Assembly (NCBI GenBank): GCA_947594335.1
Contig: CANQEC010000068.1
Location: 1 to 10,665 of the forward strand
Source of the DNA: an uncultured Lachnospiraceae bacterium
GTDB lineage: Bacteria; Bacillota; Clostridia; Lachnospirales; Lachnospiraceae
Direction of reading: 5' to 3'
DNA: 10,665 nucleotides
Shown: in pieces, positions 4,641 to 10,665 of the stretch
Layout: the number at the start of each line of letters is the position of its first letter
Position numbering within the stretch: the stretch's first letter is position 1
Translations under genes and position numbers: made by a program
Notes under the pieces: generated by a model
Told to the model about the DNA's origin: nothing
What the model saw: only the letters and a program-made list of their open reading frames with translations
The model's database searches: none

Positions 4641-6740
4641 TTATTTACTGCGTTTTTCTTTCACATCTTTGATGCTGAAGCTCATTCTTCCCATCTTATC
4701 CTTGCCAAGGCAGACGACCTTCACCTTATCTCCAAGAGTCAAAACGTCTTCCACGCGGTTGATCCTCTCCTTCGCAATCTTGGAAATATGAACCATGCCT
4801 TCCTTACCCGGAGCAAACTCAACAAACGCTCCGAATTCCTTGATGCTGACGACTTCCCCGGTGAAAACCTGTCCGGCTTCAAAATCCGTCACGATAATAC
4901 GGATCATATCGGCCGCTTTGTCCATCATCTCCTGGTCCGTACCGCATATGGATACGGCGCCGTCATCCGTAATATCAATCTTCACGCCTGTACGCTCGAT
5001 GATCGTGTTGATCGTCTTGCCGCGCTGTCCGACGACATCCCCGATCTTCTGCGGATCAATCATGATCTGAATGATCTTCGGCGCGTACTTGCCGACACTC
5101 TCACGCGGCTTCGCGATGCACGGAAGCATGATCTCATTCAGAATATATTCCCTTGCCTCTTTCGTCCTCGTGATCGCTTCCTTCACAATATCTTTCGTCA
5201 GGCCATGGATCTTGATATCCATCTGGATCGCCGTGATTCCGTCATGTGTTCCCGCAACCTTGAAATCCATATCTCCGAAGAAATCCTCAAGGCCCTGGAT
5301 ATCCGTAAGAACAATGTAATCGTCATCCGTATCGCCCGTCACAAGTCCGCAGGAAATACCGGCCACCGGCTTTTTGATCGGAACGCCGGCCGCCATCAGG
5401 GACATTGTGGACGCGCAGACGCTTGCCTGTGAGGTTGAGCCGTTCGACTCAAATGTCTCAGACACGGTGCGGATCGCATACGGGAACTCCTCCTCGGACG
5501 GAAGCACCGGAATCAGCGCCTTCTCCGCAAGGGCTCCGTGACCGATCTCACGGCGTCCCGGTCCGCGGCTGACCTTCGTCTCGCCTACGGAATAGGACGG
5601 GAAATTATAATGGTGCATATATCTCTTGTTCTGAATATTCTCATCAAGTCCGTCAACGCGCTGCATCTCCGACAGCGGAGCAAGTGTCGTGACCGTGCAG
5701 ATCTGCGTCTGACCGCGCGTAAACATCGCGGAACCGTGTACTCTCGGAATGATATCAACCTCGGCCGCAAGCGGACGGATCTGTGTGATGGCGCGGCCGT
5801 CAGGTCTCTTGTGATCCTTCAGGATCATCTTGCGGACCGTCTTCTTCTGATACTGATAAAGCGCCTCGGAGAGAAGTCCCAGCCACTCTTCCTTTTCCGC
5901 AAAGGCTTCCTCAAGCTTCGCCTGAATCTGACGGATATTTTCCTCGCGCACCTGCTTCACATCGGTAAATACCGCTTCCTCCATTTCTGCCGGAGGCACG
6001 ATCTCCTTCATCGCCTCAAACAGTTCTTCCGGGATCGCACAGCTCTCATACGTATGCTTCGGCTTCCCTGTCTCCGCTACGATCTGATTGATAAACTCAA
6101 TAATCTTCAGGTTGATGTCATGGCACTTGTAGATCGCGTCGATCATGACCTCTTCCTTTACCTCATTGGCCCCGGCTTCGATCATGATGACCTTCTGCCC
6201 CGTTGACGCCACAGTGAGCTGAAGATCGCCGGTATCCCACTGATACTGGGACGGATTCACAATAAACTCTCCGTTTACCAGGCCCATCTGCGTCATCGCG
6301 CACGGTCCGTCGAACGGAATATCGGAGATGGCCGTCGCAATCGCGGAGCCGAGCATCGCCGTAATCTCCGGACGGCACTCCGGGTCCACGGACATAACCA
6401 TATTGTTCAGCGTGACATCATTGCGGTAATCCTTCGGAAACAGCGGCCGCATGGGGCGGTCAATCACTCGGGAGGTGAGCACCGCATTCTCTGACGCCTT
6501 TCCCTCTCTCTTGTTAAAACCTCCGGGAATTTTCCCGACAGAGTACAGCTTCTCCTCGTATTCGACGCTGAGCGGAAAAAAGTCAATCCCCTCGCGCGGT
6601 TTCTCCGACGCCGTAGCTGTGGAGAGAACTGTCGTCTCCCCATAATGCATAAACGCGCAGCCATTGGCCTGCGCTCCGACACGCCCTACATCCACCGTCA
6701 GTGTTCTGCCTCCGATTTCCATTGAAAAACTCTTGTACAT
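4641..6740 (-). CDS. pnp: Polynucleotide phosphorylase (PNPase)
   Basis: The 699-residue product has the full bacterial PNPase layout and length. It has a first RNase PH domain (about 1-140), a helical linker, a second, catalytic RNase PH domain (about 311-540), a KH domain with GQRG at 571-574, and an S1 domain at about 624-692. Active-site features are intact: GRRE at 395-398 followed by IGHG, the phosphate-binding ESNGSTSQ segment at 431-438, and the metal-binding acidic residues D486 and D492 in EDFFGDMD. PNPase degrades RNA 3' to 5' using phosphate, releasing nucleoside diphosphates, and takes part in mRNA turnover. I placed the start at the ATG at 6738-6740, which follows AAGGAGAG and gives the usual MYKSF N-terminus; the open frame extends 33 codons further but has no family-like sequence there. 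It lies directly downstream of rpsO, as in many bacteria. Confidence 0.98.
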   Translation of the reverse strand: MYKSFSMEIGGRTLTVDVGRVGAQANGCAFMHYGETTVLSTATASEKPREGIDFFPLSVEYEEKLYSVGKIPGGFNKREGKASENAVLTSRVIDRPMRPLFPKDYRNDVTLNNMVMSVDPECRPEITAMLGSAIATAISDIPFDGPCAMTQMGLVNGEFIVNPSQYQWDTGDLQLTVASTGQKVIMIEAGANEVKEEVMIDAIYKCHDINLKIIEFINQIVAETGKPKHTYESCAIPEELFEAMKEIVPPAEMEEAVFTDVKQVREENIRQIQAKLEEAFAEKEEWLGLLSEALYQYQKKTVRKMILKDHKRPDGRAITQIRPLAAEVDIIPRVHGSAMFTRGQTQICTVTTLAPLSEMQRVDGLDENIQNKRYMHHYNFPSYSVGETKVSRGPGRREIGHGALAEKALIPVLPSEEEFPYAIRTVSETFESNGSTSQASVCASTMSLMAAGVPIKKPVAGISCGLVTGDTDDDYIVLTDIQGLEDFFGDMDFKVAGTHDGITAIQMDIKIHGLTKDIVKEAITRTKEAREYILNEIMLPCIAKPRESVGKYAPKIIQIMIDPQKIGDVVGQRGKTINTIIERTGVKIDITDDGAVSICGTDQEMMDKAADMIRIIVTDFEAGQVFTGEVVSIKEFGAFVEFAPGKEGMVHISKIAKERINRVEDVLTLGDKVKVVCLGKDKMGRMSFSIKDVKEKRSK

Positions 6741-6817
6741 ATCATCTCTCCTTTTCCCATTTATTTTTCTTTTTTCTTCTCCGGTTCCGTGAATGATATG
6801 CGTGGAGTCCGAAACAA

Positions 6818-6852
6818 CTGAAAAAAGGACTCTCGGCAAATCCCCTTTTCAG
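6818..6852 (-). other. Inverted repeat with T6 run in the rpsO-pnp spacer
   Basis: On the minus strand CTGAAAAGG (6844-6852) faces CCTTTTTTCAG (6818-6828) across 15 bases, forming an A/T-rich hairpin whose 3' arm carries six T. It lies in the pnp leader, about 80-110 bases before the pnp start. It could be a weak terminator limiting readthrough from rpsO or a processing site controlling pnp mRNA. Neither can be proved from sequence. Confidence 0.4.
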
Positions 6853-6891
6853 TGGTCTCGGCATTTTCCAGCAGAACATTCACACAAAGCA

Positions 6892-6909
6892 GGGCGGAAT
6901 GCTCCGCCC
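6892..6909 (-). terminator. Hairpin just after rpsO
   Basis: GGGCGGA (6903-6909) pairs with TCCGCCC (6892-6898) around a GCAT loop, reading the minus strand, 12 bases past the rpsO stop. The following TGCTTTGTG is only a weak T-tract. It is consistent with a leaky terminator or an RNA-stabilising 3' hairpin that lets some transcription continue into pnp. Confidence 0.55.
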
Positions 6910-6921
6910 CCATTTTGCTGC

Positions 6922-7188
6922 TTACTTTCTGATACCGAGTCTGGCGATCAATGTACGATATCCTTCCAGATCTTTCTTTTTCAAATAGGCAAGAAGTCCT
7001 CTTCTCTGTCCAACCATCTTCAGAAGTCCTCTTCTGGAATGATGATCCTTCGGATGCTCCTTAAGATGCTCTGTCAGCTCCTGGATTCTGGCTGTCAGCA
7101 CCGCAACCTGGACCTCCGGTGAACCTGTGTCACCCGGTTTTCTTGCGTACTCGTTGATGATCGCTGTTTTCTTTTCCTTAGAAATCAT
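6922..7188 (-). CDS. rpsO: 30S ribosomal protein S15
   Basis: The 88-residue protein is full length for S15, which binds 16S rRNA at the central-domain three-way junction early in 30S assembly. Family motifs are intact: GDTGSPEVQVA at residues 19-29, DHHSRRGLLKMVGQRR at 48-63, and the C-terminal YRTLIARLGIRK. The ATG at 7186-7188 follows AGGAGG at ideal spacing; the frame is open 36 codons further upstream, but that stretch is the transcript leader. A strong promoter of its own lies about 120 bases upstream. S15 commonly represses its own mRNA in bacteria by binding a structured leader, and the leader here is long and hairpin-rich. Confidence 0.98.
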   Translation of the reverse strand: MISKEKKTAIINEYARKPGDTGSPEVQVAVLTARIQELTEHLKEHPKDHHSRRGLLKMVGQRRGLLAYLKKKDLEGYRTLIARLGIRK

Positions 7189-7301
7189 AATTTTCCTCCT
7201 GTCTGATAAACGCCTGCGGCTAAGAAGCGGGCCGGAAAACTCCTCGCCTCCGGGCAGCGGCTGATCTAAGTGCGGAACAGGCATCTGCCCTTCCAAACAC
7301 G
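7189..7301 (-). promoter_or_regulatory. Structured rpsO leader, candidate S15 autoregulatory element
   Basis: The predicted transcript has about 110 untranslated bases before the rpsO ATG. Visible pairings include GGGCAG with CTGCCC enclosing about 27 bases, an overlapping alternative CCGGA with TCCGG, and a longer-range GCCTG with CAGGC whose 3' arm lies shortly before the AGGAGG. Competing helices near the ribosome binding site fit known S15 feedback control. I do not recognise a specific Rfam motif, so this is inference from length, position and pairing. Confidence 0.4.
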
Positions 7302-7307
7302 TTTTTT

Positions 7308-7336
7308 ACTATAACATATTCTTTTTTGAGCGTCAA
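7308..7336 (-). promoter_or_regulatory. Sigma-A promoter of rpsO
   Basis: TTGACG (7331-7336) and TATAGT (7308-7313) are separated by 17 bases on the minus strand. TGT precedes the -10 element, giving an extended -10. The predicted transcription start is near 7301. This lets rpsO, and probably pnp, be expressed independently of the upstream operon. Confidence 0.83.
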
Positions 7337-7355
7337 CAATTAAATCCTGCTATTT

Positions 7356-7373
7356 GGAGGATAAAATTCCTCC
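7356..7373 (-). terminator. Hairpin after the DUF3592-like gene
   Basis: GGAGGA and TCCTCC form a perfect 6-base stem around a 6-base AT loop, about 20 bases past the stop codon of the membrane-protein gene and just before the rpsO promoter. On the minus strand it is followed by AAATAG rather than a T-run, so its terminator activity is uncertain. Confidence 0.35.
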
Positions 7374-7394
7374 GTTTTCCATGTTTTTTATCCG

Positions 7395-7841
7395 TCAAAA
7401 TTCATACCGTCCTGCAAACATCAGAAACAGAATACAGCCGGCCGCGATCATCACAAGCGAAAGTCCGTACGACAGCGAAGCAGAAAGCTCCCATCTGCGG
7501 TCTGTCAGTATCTGATAACGCTCCGGTTCCACAGGATCATAGCAGAGATCAAGTTCCTGTCCCACATAATACGGACACGGATAAATCGTTGCCTGACTTT
7601 TTACCTCCACCAGGTGTCCCTGCGCGAAAAATTCAATCACCGCATACTGCCTGTCATGAAATTCTGTACGATTTTTTTCTGCATCCGCAGGCTCTGTGAC
7701 AATATGTACGACGCGTCCCCGCGCTTCTTTCGCATAAGCATGCCTTTTTTTTGCCATACGGCGGCAGACTGCCGAGACAGCCACCAGAACCGCCGCAAGT
7801 ATGAAGCAGGCAAAACTCGCGGTCCACAGATTAATGTTCAC
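7395..7841 (-). CDS. Two-helix membrane protein, DUF3592-like
   Basis: The 148-residue protein has a hydrophobic helix at about 5-27, a basic turn (CRRMAKKRHAY), a predicted beta-rich middle domain at about 40-120, and a second membrane helix at about 122-143. The middle domain contains the V-x-V-x-Y-DP pattern (GQELDLCYDPVEPERY) typical of DUF3592-type proteins, which have no established function. The start is a GTG at 7839-7841 inside the last codons of ribF. GAGGAG lies 7 bases upstream, and the 11-base overlap implies translational coupling. It sits at the end of the ribF transcription unit, before the separate rpsO promoter. This gene is not a usual member of the truB-ribF-rpsO order and is probably a lineage-specific insertion. 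The family call is moderate; the topology is clear. Confidence 0.75.
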   Translation of the reverse strand: MNINLWTASFACFILAAVLVAVSAVCRRMAKKRHAYAKEARGRVVHIVTEPADAEKNRTEFHDRQYAVIEFFAQGHLVEVKSQATIYPCPYYVGQELDLCYDPVEPERYQILTDRRWELSASLSYGLSLVMIAAGCILFLMFAGRYEF

Positions 7842-8727
7842 GGAAATACTCCTCTCCGCACAGAATATCCTTGTGCATCTGCTCTTTCAGCCTCTCCACC
7901 GAATCGAATCTGCGCTCCGGTCTCTGAAATGAAAGAAGCTCCACTGTAATCTCACTGCCGTAAAGTTCCCCTGAAAAATCATACAGATATGTCTCAACCC
8001 CGATAAAGCTCCCGTCCACGGTCGGCTTGCAGCCAATATTGGTGACTCCTCTGTAACAGTTCCCGGCGCAGAAAACCTTTGTAAAATAAACGCCGTTCGG
8101 CGGAAGCAGTTTGTCCGCTTCGGGAATTAGATTCACCGTCGGCATGCCGATCGTGCGTCCGAGCTGTTTTCCGTGCCGGACCACTCCGGTCACAGAGTAA
8201 GGATAACCGAGAAGTTCCTCTGCCAGCTCCATTTTCCCTGCCCGCATAGCTTCACGCACATACGTACTGCTGATCACCCGGCCGCCCAGCCGCCTTTTCT
8301 CAATAATATCCACATTGATCCCGTACTCCCGCTGCCTTTCCTTCAGAAACCGGACGTCTCCGCTTCTCTGATATCCAAAACGGAAATCCGTACCGACCGC
8401 CAGATAAGCCGCCTTCAGCTTCTTTTTAAGCACCTCCGCCATAAACTGTTCCGGCCCCATCCCCAGTATTTCCGGGATAAAGGGACACTCGACCAGGCAG
8501 TCGATACCCAGCTGTTCAAGCCTTCTTTTCTTTTCCTCGCTTGTGAGAAGCCGCGGCACACCTGGCGGAGCAATCACAAATACAGTACTCGCAAGGCCCT
8601 GCCCTTTTTTCGCGAGAATCCTTCCGATCAGTTTCTGATGTCCAAGATGCAGTCCGTCAAATTTTCCAAGCGTCACGGCAGTCGGAACTTCCGAATAAAA
8701 ATCTGTCGTTCCATAAAAGTATCTCAT
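7831..8727 (-). CDS. ribF: Bifunctional riboflavin kinase / FAD synthetase
   Basis: The 298-residue protein carries both RibF domains. The N-terminal nucleotidyltransferase domain has GKFDGLHLGHQ (21-31), which binds ATP, then VGTDFRFGYQRSGD (111-124) and ISSTYVREAM (152-161). The C-terminal riboflavin kinase domain has GRTIGMPTVNL (190-200), PPNGVYF (209-215) and the likely catalytic glutamate in GVETYLYDF (E245). The enzyme phosphorylates riboflavin to FMN and then adenylates FMN to FAD. One oddity is APPGVPRLLT at about 53-62, where many homologues have an F-x-PHP segment. The ATG follows GGAGGA at good spacing. The gene begins 22 bases after truB and overlaps the following membrane-protein gene, so it belongs to the same operon. 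Confidence 0.97.
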   Translation of the reverse strand: MRYFYGTTDFYSEVPTAVTLGKFDGLHLGHQKLIGRILAKKGQGLASTVFVIAPPGVPRLLTSEEKKRRLEQLGIDCLVECPFIPEILGMGPEQFMAEVLKKKLKAAYLAVGTDFRFGYQRSGDVRFLKERQREYGINVDIIEKRRLGGRVISSTYVREAMRAGKMELAEELLGYPYSVTGVVRHGKQLGRTIGMPTVNLIPEADKLLPPNGVYFTKVFCAGNCYRGVTNIGCKPTVDGSFIGVETYLYDFSGELYGSEITVELLSFQRPERRFDSVERLKEQMHKDILCGEEYFREH

Positions 8728-8749
8728 CTGAAGTCCTCCGATTGGCAGT

Positions 8750-9646
8750 TCACAGGAACATTTTTACCGGGACAAAAGCCGAGCGGCCGGCGCGCCACTG
8801 ATAGACGGCCAGAAAGCTCTCATCTGTCCCGTAAATGCGGAACTGTTCTCCATCTGCGGCTGTTCTTTTTTCCGCGCACAGCCGCAAAGGAAACGGATTT
8901 CCGTTTTTTACAAGCCGTTCGCCGTCCGCGGTCAGAGTCAGCCGGGACAGGTTTTTAAACACCTGATCCGTCGGAATCAGTATCTCCGAAAGCCGGCCTT
9001 CCCGATACAGCGTCTCTGCCTCATCCAGCTTTACGCTGTCTGACAGCGCAAACGGACCTGACGCCGTGCGGAGAAGAGAATCCATACAGCCTCCGCACCC
9101 CAGCGCCTCTCCGATATCATGGCAGAGCGTTCTGATATAAGTCCCCTTCGAACATACGACTGTCATCACAACAAGCGGAAGTCTGATCTCTTCCATATGA
9201 ATTGAAAAAATCTCAATCGGACGTTTTTCGCGCTCTGCTTCGATGCCTTTTCGCGCAAGCTCATAGAGTCTCTTTCCGTTTACCCGAACCGCCGAATACA
9301 TTGGAGGAAGCTGCATCTGCTTCCCGACGAAACCTGCCGCACAGTCTCTTACTTCCTGCTCCGTGCATGCAGCCGGCCGCCTTTCCAGAACAGTTCCTGT
9401 CATATCCTGCGTATCCGTGACAACACCGAGCCTCAGCACGGCTCTGTACTCCTTCCGGCTGCCGGTCAGCATATCGCAGACCTTTGTCGCTTTCCCCAGA
9501 CACACGGGAAGCACTCCCTGCGCCTGAGGGTCGAGCGTCCCCGTATGGCCGATTTTTTTCTGCTTCAGGATTCCCCTGAGCTTCGCGACGACGTCATGCG
9601 AGGTATAGCCGCTTTCTTTGTATATATTCAGAATACCGTCAATCAC
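8750..9646 (-). CDS. truB: tRNA pseudouridine-55 synthase
   Basis: The 298-residue protein converts uridine 55 in the T loop of tRNA to pseudouridine. The catalytic motif GHTGTLDPQAQGVLP lies at 33-47, with the nucleophilic aspartate at D39. Other TruB marks are KEYRAVLRLGVVTDTQD, the Q-x-PPMYSAVRVNGKRLYELAR segment and SKGTYIRTLCHDIG. The last 60 or so residues form the small C-terminal PUA-like region. The start is a GTG (9644-9646) that overlaps the nrnA stop codon as GTGA, with an AGAGGGGAA purine stretch upstream, so translation is probably coupled to nrnA. Confidence 0.97.
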   Translation of the reverse strand: MIDGILNIYKESGYTSHDVVAKLRGILKQKKIGHTGTLDPQAQGVLPVCLGKATKVCDMLTGSRKEYRAVLRLGVVTDTQDMTGTVLERRPAACTEQEVRDCAAGFVGKQMQLPPMYSAVRVNGKRLYELARKGIEAEREKRPIEIFSIHMEEIRLPLVVMTVVCSKGTYIRTLCHDIGEALGCGGCMDSLLRTASGPFALSDSVKLDEAETLYREGRLSEILIPTDQVFKNLSRLTLTADGERLVKNGNPFPLRLCAEKRTAADGEQFRIYGTDESFLAVYQWRAGRSAFVPVKMFL

Positions 9647-10617
9647 GCGCGGTTCCCCTCTTTCGCGTTCAGGATCTGTTCTTCCATATGATGCGCGATC
9701 ACATCCACCGCGTCACATATCTCACCATGTACGCTGCAGCCCGCGGCCCGGACATGGCCGCCGCCGCCAAAAATCTGGGCGATCACACTACAGTCCACAA
9801 TATTTCTCGACCGCATGCTGACCTTGTACTCGTCCGGCGCGGTCTCATACATGTAAATCGCCGCTTCCGTCCCCGTCGTTCCCATTAATGTTTCAACAAT
9901 GCCCTCCATATCGCTGGAAGCAGCTCCGTAGAGCTCCAGCTCCTTTAACCGCATATAGCTGGCAATAATCCTGCCGTTCAAAAGCAGAACGCTGCGGGAC
10001 AAAGCCCGGCCCAGAAGCTGATTCTGGACATAGGTTTTGTCATAAAACGACTCATTGATAATCCTTGGGCTGTCAACTCCCCGGCGCATCAGCTTTGCGG
10101 CCATCTCCATCGTCTCCGGAGCCGTGCAGGAATAGCGGAATACCCCCGTATCATGCACGATTCCGAGATACAGCGCCTCCGCCGCCGCCAGAGAGATCTT
10201 ATCCTCATCGAGCAGTCCGCAGACAATCTCCGATGTGGAGCTTGCGTCCGGCTGGATCTCATTGACATCCGCATATCCGGGATTGCTCACATGGTGATCA
10301 ATGCAGACTGTCCTGCGGGCGCAGTCAAAGTATTTTCTGGCTTTCCCGAGACGTTCCGCGTCCGCACAGTCAAGCGCAAAAAACACATCATACTCCTCAT
10401 CCGCCGAAAAATCCGTGCGCACCTCGTCCGCTCCTTTAAGAAGCCGGTACTGCGAAGGGACCTCTTCCATATATACTGTGACTTCAAGTCCCGGCACGTT
10501 CTCCCGCAGATAGTGTCCAAGGCCAAGGCAGGCGCCGATCGCGTCTCCGTCCGGTCTGAGATGTCCAGCCATAGCCACCCGCACAGCGCCTTCCAGCTCA
10601 GTCAGCAGATTTATCAT
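9643..10617 (-). CDS. nrnA: DHH/DHHA1 phosphoesterase, oligoribonuclease and pAp phosphatase NrnA
   Basis: The protein has an N-terminal DHH domain and a C-terminal DHHA1 domain. Metal-binding motifs, numbered from the chosen start, are GHLRPDGDAIG (18-28), D83 in ALDCAD, DHHVSN (107-112) and D156 in HDTGVF. The DHHA1 signature GGGGHVRAAGC lies near the C-terminus. NrnA-type enzymes degrade very short RNA oligonucleotides to mononucleotides and dephosphorylate 3'-phosphoadenosine 5'-phosphate, which complements the exonuclease PNPase encoded downstream. I prefer the ATG at 10615-10617 because GGGGGTG precedes it by six bases; a GTG three codons upstream (10624-10626) lies inside that ribosome binding site and is a poorer choice. 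The gene overlaps the end of rbfA by 20 bases and the start of truB by 4. Confidence 0.93.
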   Translation of the reverse strand: MINLLTELEGAVRVAMAGHLRPDGDAIGACLGLGHYLRENVPGLEVTVYMEEVPSQYRLLKGADEVRTDFSADEEYDVFFALDCADAERLGKARKYFDCARRTVCIDHHVSNPGYADVNEIQPDASSTSEIVCGLLDEDKISLAAAEALYLGIVHDTGVFRYSCTAPETMEMAAKLMRRGVDSPRIINESFYDKTYVQNQLLGRALSRSVLLLNGRIIASYMRLKELELYGAASSDMEGIVETLMGTTGTEAAIYMYETAPDEYKVSMRSRNIVDCSVIAQIFGGGGHVRAAGCSVHGEICDAVDVIAHHMEEQILNAKEGNRA

Positions 10618-10665
10618 CCGGCTCACCCCCTTCTCTGTTCATCTCCTTCATGACTTCGTCTATCC
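10598..10665 (-). CDS. rbfA: C-terminal end of ribosome-binding factor A (partial)
   Basis: The minus strand has an open frame entering from the window edge and reading IDEVMKEMNREGGEPDDKSAD before a TGA at 10598-10600. IDEVMKE resembles the end of the conserved part of clostridial RbfA, which helps mature the 30S subunit. The position directly before nrnA and truB is the usual place for rbfA. The stop lies inside nrnA, so the genes overlap. Only about 21 codons are visible, so the call rests mainly on gene order. Confidence 0.72.
   Translation of the reverse strand, partial: IDEVMKEMNREGGEPDDKSAD

Noticed and set aside
4239..5432. A 397-codon plus-strand open frame opposite pnp and the lipoprotein start
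   Set aside because: It runs antisense through two well-supported genes and has no recognisable domain; codon bias on the other strand explains the lack of stops.
6741..6839. A 33-codon upstream extension of pnp
   Set aside because: The ATG at 6740 has a proper ribosome binding site and gives the conserved MYKSF N-terminus; the extension crosses the spacer hairpin and has no family similarity.
7189..7296. A 36-codon upstream extension of rpsO
   Set aside because: S15 is 88-89 residues in bacteria, and the ATG at 7188 has a perfect ribosome binding site; the extension is the untranslated leader.

Overview
The window reads as a piece of a Clostridia chromosome, most likely a member of the Lachnospiraceae. 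The clues are the gene order (rbfA, nrnA, truB, ribF, rpsO, pnp), AGGAGG-type ribosome binding sites, consensus sigma-A promoters, and protein sequences typical of that group. Every convincing gene lies on the minus strand, so transcription runs from base 10665 towards base 1. The coding strand is purine-rich throughout.

10665-6900 is the distal part of the conserved translation and RNA-maturation operon. It holds the 3' end of rbfA (30S maturation), nrnA (DHH-family oligoribonuclease/pAp phosphatase), truB (tRNA pseudouridine-55 synthase), ribF (riboflavin kinase/FAD synthetase) and a small two-helix membrane protein of the DUF3592 type. These genes overlap or lie within about 25 bases of each other, and several starts are GTG codons embedded in the preceding stop. 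rpsO (ribosomal protein S15) has its own consensus promoter and a structured leader of about 110 bases.

6900-4600 holds pnp (polynucleotide phosphorylase), separated from rpsO by a hairpin-rich spacer, as in many bacteria.

4600-1200 is accessory. An unusual lipoprotein carries a Glu/Ser/Thr-rich stalk with 26-residue tandem repeats, two bacterial SH3 domains and one lobe that resembles an ABC substrate-binding protein. It is followed by an M18-family aspartyl aminopeptidase.

1200-690 holds an NlpC/P60 (C40) peptidase domain that seems to have lost its signal peptide and SH3 domains. Its only usable start codon lies inside a perfect consensus sigma-A promoter, next to a short direct repeat. 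This looks like a rearrangement scar or a decayed gene.

690-300 is AT-rich and non-coding. It contains a cluster of DnaA boxes (three perfect and one degenerate, in two abutting pairs) that looks like part of a replication origin, although no dnaA or dnaN is in view and the neighbouring operon would be head-on to a fork leaving it. After it come a small DUF1858 redox-disulfide protein with a consensus promoter, and the first codons of another gene that is out of frame at an A7 run.

The main points for follow-up are the DnaA-box cluster, the promoter overlapping the P60 start, the lipoprotein's domain combination, and the A7 frame break at the left edge.
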